A stretch of 64,000 nucleotides of DNA from JADGHE01 sp035716025 (GTDB lineage: Bacteria > Pseudomonadota > Alphaproteobacteria > Rhizobiales > Xanthobacteraceae), in contig DASTKH010000044.1 in the NCBI GenBank assembly GCA_035716025.1, positions 62,001 through 126,000 of the forward strand. The letters are read 5' to 3'. Within the stretch, counting starts at the first letter, position 1. Every line of letters starts with the position of its first letter. The position numbers and the translations under genes were made by a program. The notes below the pieces were generated by a model. That model did not search any database, was not told the origin of the DNA, and was given only the letters and a program-made list of their open reading frames with translations. Below are positions 44,760 through 52,666 of this stretch, one piece after another.

Positions 44760-45484
44760 GAGGCATCTCCCTCGCCCGCGCAGTCGCGGCAGGTCTGGTC
44801 GAGAAGCCCCAGCAGCAGCGTCCTTTCGCGTTCGCGGGAGAATCCAAACACCGCGGCGAACGCCCTGATCCCCCACGCAAGGTCATCGGCGAAGGTTCGG
44901 CGGCCGTAATAGTCGATATCGATCCGAGCTTTGAGCGGGAACAGAATCTGCCGGTAGAACAACGCGGGGTCGACGTCCTGCGGGTAAAGCCGGCCCTCGT
45001 GGCGGAAGATCACCTGGCATGGCCCGAGCAGGCCCGGCGTGTGGTCGAGCACCTGCTCGAAGCCGTTCACGAAGCAGTCGGCGAAGGCCGGCGATTCCGG
45101 ACGCGGCCCGACGAGCGACATATCGCCCGTCAGGATATTCCAGAGCTGCGGGAGCTCGTCGAGCTTGGTGCGGGCGAGGACATGGCCGACGCGGGTCAAT
45201 CGCGCATCGTTCGCGACTGTGACGGGACTGCTCTCGCCGCAGGCAGGACCGAATTTCCGGAACTTGTGTATCGAGAAGCGGCGGCCGCCACGGCCGAGGC
45301 GTGGCTGGGAAAAAAAGATCGGTCGCCCGGATTCGAGCCAGATGGCGGCGGCGATGATCATCATCAAGGGCGCAAAGAGCAGCAGGCCCAAACCGGCAAC
45401 CGCGAAGTCGAACAGCCGCCGCACCGTCGTGCTGCGCGCGAGAAGGGGTGCGGGATAGGTCCGCGACGCTGACTGGACGCTCAT
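44756..45484 (-). CDS. Undecaprenyl-phosphate sugar phosphotransferase (monotopic, PglC/WcaJ type)
   Basis: Initiating enzyme that transfers a sugar-1-phosphate to undecaprenyl phosphate, 242 aa. It has a membrane re-entrant helix (about 25-48), PIFFSQPRLGRGGRRFSIHKFR, the typical TKLDELPQLWNILTGDMSLVGPRPE, and C-terminal Cys-rich tail. The small size without an N-terminal multi-helix domain fits PglC-like enzymes, which prefer amino-deoxy sugars. It overlaps both neighbours by 4 bp. Confidence 0.88.
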   Translation of the reverse strand: MSVQSASRTYPAPLLARSTTVRRLFDFAVAGLGLLLFAPLMMIIAAAIWLESGRPIFFSQPRLGRGGRRFSIHKFRKFGPACGESSPVTVANDARLTRVGHVLARTKLDELPQLWNILTGDMSLVGPRPESPAFADCFVNGFEQVLDHTPGLLGPCQVIFRHEGRLYPQDVDPALFYRQILFPLKARIDIDYYGRRTFADDLAWGIRAFAAVFGFSRERERTLLLGLLDQTCRDCAGEGDAS

Positions 45485-46638
45485 CCAACCTCCTGTATCG
45501 GATGATGGGGAGCCGCCGCAGCCGCGAGCGCGTCGACGACGGCCGCCACAGACCCGGCGTTCATTTGCGGATGAAGCGGCACGGTCAGCTCGCGGCGGGC
45601 GAAATCTTCAGTGTGCGGCAGGCGCAGCGCCGGCACCAACGACCGATAGAAACTCAGGCGGTGCACCGGCGGATAGTGGACGGTCGTCTGGATTTCCTGG
45701 CGACGCAACTCGTCAATGACGAATTGACGATGTGAGGTCCGAGGCAGCACGATCGGCATGATGTGGTGCGCGGATGGCGTTCTTGCTGTGAACGGCACGG
45801 TGAGCCACGGGCAGCGTTCGGCGATGAGCGAACGATAGAGGGCGGAGAGGCGGGCGCGCGCATTGTTCCACTTGCGGAGCTGACGTACCTGAACGAGGCC
45901 GACCGCGCCGCGGAACTCATCGAGGCGGTAATTGAATCCCAGCATGGTCACGTCGTAGTCCGGCGTGCGGCTCGTGACGCGCTGATGCGTCCCGCTCGTC
46001 ATTCCGTGGCCCCGCATTTGGCGGGTTCGTTCGAGCAGACCGGGGTCGTTCGACAGGATGGCGCCTCCTTCGGCCGTGGTCATGTTCTTGTTGCCGTAGA
46101 AGCTGAAGGCCGCGGCAATGCCGAACGAACCGGCGAGGGGATGTCCTGCCGCATGGGCGGCATCCTCGATGATCAGCAGGTTGCGGCGACGAGCGAAATC
46201 CCGCCATGCGTCGCGATTCACCAGGTATCCTGCGTAGTGCATCAGAATCACGGCCTTGGTGCGCGAGTTGCTCTTCGCTTCCGCGTCTTGGATCGACATC
46301 ACCGGCATGTCTGGGGATTCAATATCCACGAAGACGGGTGTTGCACCGGTGTAGAGAACTGCGTTCGAGGTCGCGACGAAGGTCATCGAAGGGACAAGCA
46401 CCTCGTCGCCTGGGCCGATGCCGAGCGCGTGCACGATGAGGTGCAGCGCCGCCGTGCATGACGACACGGCCACCGAATCCGCCATTTCGTGAGCTTGAGC
46501 GAAAGCGAGTTCGAAAGCGCGGACTCGTTCTCCCATAGTAATCCAGCCGCTGTCCACGACCTTGGACAACGCGGCCTTTTCCCGGGCGCCCACGGTCGGC
46601 TTGGACACCAGAAGCAAGGGCGGTCTCCTCGCGAGCAT
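45481..46638 (-). CDS. DegT/DnrJ/EryC1 sugar aminotransferase
   Basis: PLP-dependent sugar-nucleotide 4-aminotransferase of 385 aa from ATG 46638. It has VSSCTAALHL (phosphate region), EDAAHAAGH with Asp159 binding the pyridine nitrogen, and FYGNKNMTTAEGG with Lys184 as Schiff-base Lys. The C-terminal HYPPVHRLSFYR is typical of the family. Downstream dehydratase supplies a 4-keto substrate. It is separated by 46 bp from the nucleotidyltransferase. Confidence 0.9.
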   Translation of the reverse strand: MLARRPPLLLVSKPTVGAREKAALSKVVDSGWITMGERVRAFELAFAQAHEMADSVAVSSCTAALHLIVHALGIGPGDEVLVPSMTFVATSNAVLYTGATPVFVDIESPDMPVMSIQDAEAKSNSRTKAVILMHYAGYLVNRDAWRDFARRRNLLIIEDAAHAAGHPLAGSFGIAAAFSFYGNKNMTTAEGGAILSNDPGLLERTRQMRGHGMTSGTHQRVTSRTPDYDVTMLGFNYRLDEFRGAVGLVQVRQLRKWNNARARLSALYRSLIAERCPWLTVPFTARTPSAHHIMPIVLPRTSHRQFVIDELRRQEIQTTVHYPPVHRLSFYRSLVPALRLPHTEDFARRELTVPLHPQMNAGSVAAVVDALAAAAAPHHPIQEVG

Positions 46639-46684
46639 CGGCGCACTCCCGGGCTTAGAGGGGATCGGCGGAGCGGCCGATCCG

Positions 46685-47401
46685 TCAGGCGGCTTCGACC
46701 GCAAGCGCGATGGACTGTTCGTCCCAGGCGATGCCCTGTGCCTGATGAAAGTCCTCGACCCGTCCGATGTCGAGCCACAGGCCATCGTGTCGGTAGGTGT
46801 AGGCGGGCACGCCCTTGGCGAGCATCTGCAGGATCAAATCGTCGAAGCCGAACGGGACTCCTGACGGGATGAAGTCGAGGATCGCCGGGTTCATGCAGTA
46901 GATCCCCATGCTGACGCTGTTGACGAGCGCCGGCTTTTCCCGAAACGCGGTGACGCGCCCATCCCGATCCTCAAGAACGCCGAACTCCATCTTGGTCTGA
47001 CGGGTGGTGGACGCAATCGTCAGGAGTCCCTTGTGCTGGCGATGGAAACCGACGAAGCGGCCGAGATCGAGATCGGTCAGCACGTCGCCATTCAGAACCA
47101 GAAACGGCTCGTCGAGACACTCGCGAACGAGCGAGAGTGGGCCGATCGTTCCGAGCGGCTCCATTTCCTGGGTGTAGGTGATGGCGAGGTTCCACTGGTG
47201 GCCGTCGCCGCAAAAGCTACGGATGAGGCTGCCCAGATAGCCCGTGGTGATGAAAACGTCCTCGATGCCGTTTCGACGCAGCCACTTCAACAGCAGTTCG
47301 AGCACCGGCCGCGAGCCGATCGGCATCAGCGGCTTCGGCAGGATCGAAGTATAGGGCCGCAGGCGCATTCCTCGTCCGCCGCACTGTAGGACCGCTTTCA
47401 T
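46685..47401 (-). CDS. Sugar-1-phosphate nucleotidyltransferase
   Basis: NTP transferase of 238 aa. Signature LQCGGRGMRLRPYT at the N-terminus, then LPKPLMPIGSRPVLE, NGDVLTDLD (metal Asp), and FREKPALVNSVSMGIY. It resembles GDP-mannose/glucose-1-phosphate pyrophosphorylase-like enzymes placed next to LegB-type dehydratases. It is the first gene of EPS unit IV, with a dyad at 47545 upstream. Confidence 0.85.
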   Translation of the reverse strand: MKAVLQCGGRGMRLRPYTSILPKPLMPIGSRPVLELLLKWLRRNGIEDVFITTGYLGSLIRSFCGDGHQWNLAITYTQEMEPLGTIGPLSLVRECLDEPFLVLNGDVLTDLDLGRFVGFHRQHKGLLTIASTTRQTKMEFGVLEDRDGRVTAFREKPALVNSVSMGIYCMNPAILDFIPSGVPFGFDDLILQMLAKGVPAYTYRHDGLWLDIGRVEDFHQAQGIAWDEQSIALAVEAA

Positions 47402-47544
47402 GCTTCATCTCCGTCGATCACGGTCTGCTGCGCATCGATCCGACGGTCTACCGAAAATCCCGCGAGGAAGGGGAGCAGCCATGCGGATCGTCAGAGCTGT
47501 TCCGTGACATGCCGACAATCTAGAGGGCGCTGTGTGCCACGTCG

Positions 47545-47560
47545 TCATGCGTTCATACGA
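47545..47560. promoter_or_regulatory. EPS dyad site C, ahead of unit IV
   Basis: TCATGCGTTCATACGA in the 269-bp spacer upstream of the nucleotidyltransferase gene (144 bp before its ATG). It matches the perfect dyad at 55502 at 13 of 16 positions when the central AA/TT is read on the opposite strand. Most degenerate of the four, but in the corresponding place. Confidence 0.45.
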
Positions 47561-47670
47561 GAGCGCGCGGCGCGCGGAGTCGGAGTGCGCATGACGGAAG
47601 AGAGAAGGCGAATGCCCCGACCGCGCTTGCGGTCTCGCGGCACGATGTACCGACCGCGGAAAAAAGGCGG

Positions 47671-48672
47671 TCAGCTCGGAGGAACGATCCGCCAGAGCCG
47701 TGCGAGAACGGCCTCGCCGGCGACCCGCATCACGGACGGACGCAGGAATTCCAACGCGTCCGCGATCGTCGCGCGCAGGGGTTGCCGTCGGTAGCGATTG
47801 CGCAGGCGTGCAAGCCGCAGGGCGCCGACGACGGCCGGGGGCGGGGGGAGCGACCGGTGATCCTTGATGAGACTCCAGGTCAGCTCCTTGAGATCGATGG
47901 TTTCGGCGTCAACCTGCTCGAAGGATGTCTCCGTCGATATGCTGGCATGGTCGGTTCCGTCGTAGAAGACGAGGCCCTCGCGTAGCATCACCATGGGCCC
48001 GCGCGCCGCGAGATCGAGGAAGAAGACCTGGTCGATGCCGCTGGTGATCGATCGGTAGACGCGCATCAGACAGCCGCGGCGAACCACGTCGCTCCGGATC
48101 AGAAGCGTCGACGGCGCAATGCCGACGCTGCGCGTCGCCCGGGCGAGATAGAGATCTACCAGCGCCTCCTGACCGGAGTAAACAGAGACGCGTGGCGCAC
48201 GCCGCGGTGGCGAATAAGTCCGTAGCCCGTCGCCGTCGATCATGTTCACCGCGCAGGTGACGAAGGCCGCGTTCGGATAGCAGCGCGCGACGTCGGCGAA
48301 TTCGGCGAGGGCGCCGGGCGCAAGCCAATCGTCGTCGTGAAGCAACTTGATCCACTCGCCTTCGCAGGCGAGCATCGCTGTGTTGGTGTTCTCGACTTGG
48401 CCGCGACAGTGAGCATTGGCGATCACGCGGATTCGCGCGTCGCGCTCGGCATATTCCATGGCAATCGGCCAGCTTGCCCCCTCCGGTCCCTCGTCATCGC
48501 TGATGATCAATTCCCAATCGGTGAAATGCTGTTGCAAGACACTTTCGGCGGCACGTCGTAGCAACTGCGGCCTGCGAAATGTCGGAAGGGCAACCGAAAT
48601 GAACGGCGTCGGCCGTCGCGACCCTGTGCATTCGGTCTTGCCGGAGGCGCGGGGGTCCGTCTGAAGACTCAT
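47671..48672 (-). CDS. Glycosyltransferase family 2
   Basis: GT-A glycosyltransferase of 333 aa. SVALPTFRRPQLLRRAAESV, donor-site ISDDEGPEG, and metal-binding KLLHDDDWLAPGAL are clear. The C-terminal part has family-specific ATRSVGIAPSTLLI and SGIDQVFFLDL. ATG 48672 overlaps the wzx stop (ATGA), so it is coupled. It is an intact paralogue of the broken gene at 50207-51169. Confidence 0.9.
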   Translation of the reverse strand: MSLQTDPRASGKTECTGSRRPTPFISVALPTFRRPQLLRRAAESVLQQHFTDWELIISDDEGPEGASWPIAMEYAERDARIRVIANAHCRGQVENTNTAMLACEGEWIKLLHDDDWLAPGALAEFADVARCYPNAAFVTCAVNMIDGDGLRTYSPPRRAPRVSVYSGQEALVDLYLARATRSVGIAPSTLLIRSDVVRRGCLMRVYRSITSGIDQVFFLDLAARGPMVMLREGLVFYDGTDHASISTETSFEQVDAETIDLKELTWSLIKDHRSLPPPPAVVGALRLARLRNRYRRQPLRATIADALEFLRPSVMRVAGEAVLARLWRIVPPS

Positions 48673-50081
48673 CCGTGGCACCTCGCTGCATCGGGGGGAG
48701 ATGGGCGCATCTCGTTGGGAAGCGGTTCGGCGGAGGACATGGCGTTCAGCAGAAGCAGCGAGGCGCCGGCCCGCAGGGCAAAGCCGGCCGCGCCTCCGGC
48801 CGCCATCAGGTCAATCACGCTCAGGGCGTTCCAACCAGCATGGAAGCCGAGCAGCAGCGGCCCGAACACGAGGAGCGCGCGCACGGCATCCACGCCGAGA
48901 CGGACCTCCTGCCGGCGCATCAGCGTCGGCACGTCCTGGAGCGGCGTGGAGAGAACCTGGAAGGCCGCCATGACCGCGAGCGCGGTGACGATGTGGCCGG
49001 CTTCGCGCCACGGCTCGCCGAGCACCGGCACCACGAGATAGGGGGCAACAAGTCCGAGCCCGAGAACCGGAACCGCGATCGCGCCGGCGGCTACCAGCAG
49101 CAAGCCGTGGCCGCTGCGGCGCAGATGCGCGCCATCCGCGCTTTTGCCCGCCTCGGCGACGAACACGTTGCTGAGCGGCGTCGCCATCAGCGTGGTCGGG
49201 CCGGTCACCAGGCGGGCGGCGACGCCGAAATGGCCGGCAAGAGTCGTCCCGAACAGCGAACCGATCAGGACCGCGGGCAGATTGATGATGGCATAGCCCG
49301 CCACCGTCGCCGGAAGATCATAAAGCGGAAACTTGTATTCCCGGCGCGCCGCGCGCGCCGCGTCGCGCCATGAGGCTTCGGCAACACCGCGAAAATCGGC
49401 GCGTGAGAAGACGCGAAAGCCAAGCACGCCGGCAAACAGGATCTGACTGAGAATATGCGCCACCACCATGGTGTCGCCGCCGAGCTGGGCCAAGCCGAAC
49501 GCGACTTGCAGAGCGGCCATGAAACTCGGGAGCATCAGCCGCCCGAGGGCGAAATCGCGCAGTCGGCCGAAGCGCAAAGCCCAGCAATTGATGGCTTCCA
49601 CCAAGCCGGCGGTCGCAAGGCCAAGCGGTACGAGAAAGACAAGGTTGTGCGTTTCGGCGGGAAGCCGATCGACCGTGACAAGTCCCGCCGCGAGCACCAG
49701 GCTCCCCGTGGCGAGAAGGCTGAACAGGATGAGCTTTAAGCCGACACGGGCCTGCGCGCGGTTCTCGACCACATAGAGCGACGTCTCGAACCGCAGTGCC
49801 GCGGCCGCGCCGAGAATGTTCACGGCCGCGAGATAGATGGTAAAGAGTCCGAACTCGGCCGGCGTGTATAGGCGGGTCAACAGGGGCAGGCTTGCGAGCA
49901 GCACGAGTTGTCCCGCAATCGACAGCGCGGAGACGCCGCCGGCCAAGCGGACCAGGCCTCGGACTGAACTGCCAAGAGGGACCGGGATGCTATCCGCTGC
50001 CTCCTCGCTTTCGCTTCGGGCAGCGTCGGCAGCCGAAGCCTTCCGCAACGAGAACTTCAGCCCGTCGGGTATGTTGGTCAT
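48669..50081 (-). CDS. Polysaccharide flippase (Wzx family)
   Basis: Integral membrane protein of 470 aa with about 12 predicted helices. It begins after a cytoplasmic leader (about 1-40), and LLTRLYTPAEFGLFTIYLAA is the classic Wzx/oligosaccharide flippase motif. It moves undecaprenyl-linked repeat units to the periplasm. First gene of EPS unit III; start ATG 50081. Confidence 0.9.
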   Translation of the reverse strand: MTNIPDGLKFSLRKASAADAARSESEEAADSIPVPLGSSVRGLVRLAGGVSALSIAGQLVLLASLPLLTRLYTPAEFGLFTIYLAAVNILGAAAALRFETSLYVVENRAQARVGLKLILFSLLATGSLVLAAGLVTVDRLPAETHNLVFLVPLGLATAGLVEAINCWALRFGRLRDFALGRLMLPSFMAALQVAFGLAQLGGDTMVVAHILSQILFAGVLGFRVFSRADFRGVAEASWRDAARAARREYKFPLYDLPATVAGYAIINLPAVLIGSLFGTTLAGHFGVAARLVTGPTTLMATPLSNVFVAEAGKSADGAHLRRSGHGLLLVAAGAIAVPVLGLGLVAPYLVVPVLGEPWREAGHIVTALAVMAAFQVLSTPLQDVPTLMRRQEVRLGVDAVRALLVFGPLLLGFHAGWNALSVIDLMAAGGAAGFALRAGASLLLLNAMSSAEPLPNEMRPSPPDAARCHG

Positions 50082-50116
50082 GGGTGCACTGTAGGGCGGC
50101 GGGGATCGGCTTCCCA

Positions 50117-50132
50117 TCATGCGTTCGCACGA
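50117..50132. promoter_or_regulatory. EPS dyad site B, ahead of unit III
   Basis: TCATGCGTTCGCACGA, only one mismatch from a perfect dyad, 36 bp upstream of the wzx ATG in the 125-bp spacer. It is near-identical to site A on the opposite strand, including flanking CC-A/TGG. Confidence 0.6.
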
Positions 50133-50206
50133 ATGCGGCTGTTCGCCGCCCGCTTGCCGACCTGCCGCAACTCTGTTGCGTTGACGTGCCGGCGCCGCGC
50201 GGCCCC

Positions 50207-51169
50207 TCACAACAGCGAACCGTAGAACATGGCGATGAGGCGCGCGGCCACCGCGCCCTGAACAAGCCGCAGGACGGACGGCCGCAAGAGACTGGAGGCG
50301 TCGCGAACGGTCGCCCAAAAGCTTTGCTGTCGATAGCGGCTTCGCAGCCGGGCGACCCGCAGAGCGCGCGTCACGGCCTCGGGGCGCGGAAGCCGCGCCT
50401 TGTCTTCAATGAGACTGAAAGTCAGGCGCTTGAGCTCGAGTGTTTCACGATCGATCTCGGGGAACGGCGTGGACTTCCCGACGCTCGCGTGCATCGTATC
50501 GTCATAGTAGACGAGTCCCTCCGGGATGATGACGACCTCACCGCGGCACGCGAGGTCGACGTAGAAGAGCTGGTCGACCGCCTGGGTGAGCGACCCGTAG
50601 CTCCGCATCAGGCAACCGGCCTCGACGTGTCGGCGGTTGACCAACAAGGTGGAGGGCACGATTCCGATATGTCGGGTTGTGCGCAGCAGGTAAAGGTCGA
50701 CCAGGAGCTGCTGCCCGGAGTGGACGCAGACGCCGGCGCGACGCCCGGGCGGGACCTAGGGCTTGATGCCGTGATCGAGCACCAGGTTGGCCGCGCAGGT
50801 CAGGAAGACGGCCGAGGCATGCGAACGCGCAACCTCGGCGAATCGGCGAAGCGCACCGGCGGCGAGCCAGTCGTCATCGTGCAGCAGCTTGATCCAGCGT
50901 CCGCGTGCGGAGAGCATCGCGTTGTTGGTGTTGCCGATCTGCCCGCGCGCGCGGTGGTTCCCGACCAGCCTGATACGCCGATCCCGGCGTGCGTATTCGG
51001 CAACCAGCGAACTGCTCGCTCCCGCAGGCTGCTCATCGTCGCTGACGACAATCTCCCAGTCGGCGAAGTCCTGATCGAGAATGCTGTCGATCGCCCGCCG
51101 CAGCGTGTGGGGCCGGCGGAAGGTCGGAATGACAACGGAGATGAACGGCTCGCTCGGAAGTGACGGCAT
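50207..51169 (-). pseudogene. Glycosyltransferase family 2, broken by an in-frame amber codon
   Basis: Frame from ATG 51169 gives SVVIPTFRRPHTLRRAIDSI, VSDDEQPAG and KLLHDDDWLAAGAL, then stops at TAG (50756-50758). Reading the same frame past the TAG continues into VPPGRRAGV, HSGQQLLVDLYLLRTTRHIGI, VPSTLLV and on to the family C-terminus at 50207, without any frameshift. In the intact paralogue (47671-48672) the aligned residue is Tyr in LRTYSPPRRAP, so one base change explains it. Catalytic motifs lie in the first fragment, which ends at 137 aa. It could also be a sequencing error. Confidence 0.85.
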
Positions 51170-51174
51170 GGAGC

Positions 51175-52599
51175 TCAACCGGCCGCGGCCTCCTCGGGCA
51201 ATGCCCGGAGCGAAACCGTCTCCACCGCCACGAATGGTGCGAGGGAACGGCCGTCGCCCGGGAAAGGCGAATTTTCAGTCCGGATGGGCGATGGGATCGG
51301 CCGGCCCACGCTTTCATAGACGAATCCCGCGCGGCGCATCTCGGCGGGCCGATAGATGTTGCGCAAATCGACGAGTACCGCCGTGCGCATGGACTTGCGC
51401 ACACGCGCAAGGTCGAGTGCGCGGAACGCGTCCCATTCGGTGACGATGACCAAGGCGTCGGCGCCGGCCGCGCACGCGTATGGGTCGTCGGCAAAATCGA
51501 CGTCTTCGAGGTGCTGGCGGGCCTGTTCCACGCCCTTCGGGTCATAGGCGCGGATGCGCCCGCCACAATCCTGCAGGGCGGTGATGATCGCGAGGGCCGG
51601 GGCATCGCGCACATCGTCGGTGTTCGGCTTGAAGGTAAGCCCGAAGACGGCGATCGTCTTGCCCCGCACACTTCCCCCGCACGCACGGATCACCTTGCGA
51701 CCCATCGCGCGCTTGCGCTGCTCGTTCACGGTCGTGACCGTCTCGACGATCCGCATCGGCGAACCGCAGTCGCGGGCAAAGGTGATCAGCGCCTGGGTGT
51801 CCTTGGGGAAGCACGAACCGCCGTAGCCGGGCCCGCTGTGCAGGAACTTGGGACCGATGCGGTTGTCGAGACCCATGCCGCGGGCGACGTCCTGCACGTC
51901 TGCGCCGACGCGCTCGCAGAGGTCGGCGATTTCGTTGATGAACGCAATCTTGGTGGCGAGGAAGGCGTTGGCGGCATATTTGGTCAGCTCGGCACTGCGC
52001 CGGCCGGTCACGAGAACCGGCGCCTGATTCAGGAACAGCGGCCGGTAGACTTCGCGCATGATCGCGGCGGTACGTTTGTCTTCCGCGCCGATCACGATGC
52101 GATCGGGGCGCTTGAAGTCGGCGATCGCCGCACCCTCGCGCAGAAATTCCGGATTGGAGGCGACCGAGAAGTCGGCGTCCGGCCGCATCTCGCGGATGAT
52201 GCGTTCAATTTCGTCGGCAGTGCCGACCGGGACGGTGGATTTCACCGCGATCACTGCGAAATCCGTGAGGGCGGCGGCGACCTCGCGCGCCGCGGCGCGG
52301 ACAAAGCTCAGATCCGCAAAGCCGTCGCCGCGCCGCGAGGGCGTTCCGACGGCGATGAACACAGCCTGCGCCCCATTGAGCCCACGTGGGATATCCGTAT
52401 CGAAGGTGAGACGTCCTGCCTCGAGGTTGCTCGAGACGAGATCGGCCAGTCCGGGCTCGTAGATCGGAATCTCGCCGCGCCTTAGCGCGTCGATCCGGCC
52501 TGGGGCCTTGTCGATGCAACGGACGGTGTGGCCGAAATCGGCGAGACAGGCGCCGGACACGAGTCCCACATACCCGGCGCCGATCATCATGATGTGCAA
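51175..52599 (-). CDS. ugd: UDP-glucose 6-dehydrogenase
   Basis: Two-step oxidase giving UDP-glucuronate, 474 aa. It has NAD motif IGAGYVGLVSGACLADFG, VGTPSRRGDG, STVPVGT, KYAANAFLATKIAF, and catalytic Cys263 in GYGGSCFPKD, then GLTFKPNTDDVRD. It carries about 40 extra residues at the C-terminus (from PIPSPIRTENSPFPG), unlike standard Ugd. It provides a uronic acid for the EPS. It sits 67 bp after the NRPS-like gene and 5 bp before the broken GT2. Confidence 0.93.
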   Translation of the reverse strand: MHIMMIGAGYVGLVSGACLADFGHTVRCIDKAPGRIDALRRGEIPIYEPGLADLVSSNLEAGRLTFDTDIPRGLNGAQAVFIAVGTPSRRGDGFADLSFVRAAAREVAAALTDFAVIAVKSTVPVGTADEIERIIREMRPDADFSVASNPEFLREGAAIADFKRPDRIVIGAEDKRTAAIMREVYRPLFLNQAPVLVTGRRSAELTKYAANAFLATKIAFINEIADLCERVGADVQDVARGMGLDNRIGPKFLHSGPGYGGSCFPKDTQALITFARDCGSPMRIVETVTTVNEQRKRAMGRKVIRACGGSVRGKTIAVFGLTFKPNTDDVRDAPALAIITALQDCGGRIRAYDPKGVEQARQHLEDVDFADDPYACAAGADALVIVTEWDAFRALDLARVRKSMRTAVLVDLRNIYRPAEMRRAGFVYESVGRPIPSPIRTENSPFPGDGRSLAPFVAVETVSLRALPEEAAAG

Positions 52600-52666
52600 G
52601 GCCGTTCTCCTCGTTCGTGGCGTGTCGAAACGTGGTGCGCGGCCGGTGGCGAGGCAGGCATGCCGC

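Noticed and set aside
47504..47794. Plus-strand frame in the spacer before the nucleotidyltransferase operon
   Set aside because: Arg-rich, crosses into the GT2 gene on the other strand, no ribosome site.
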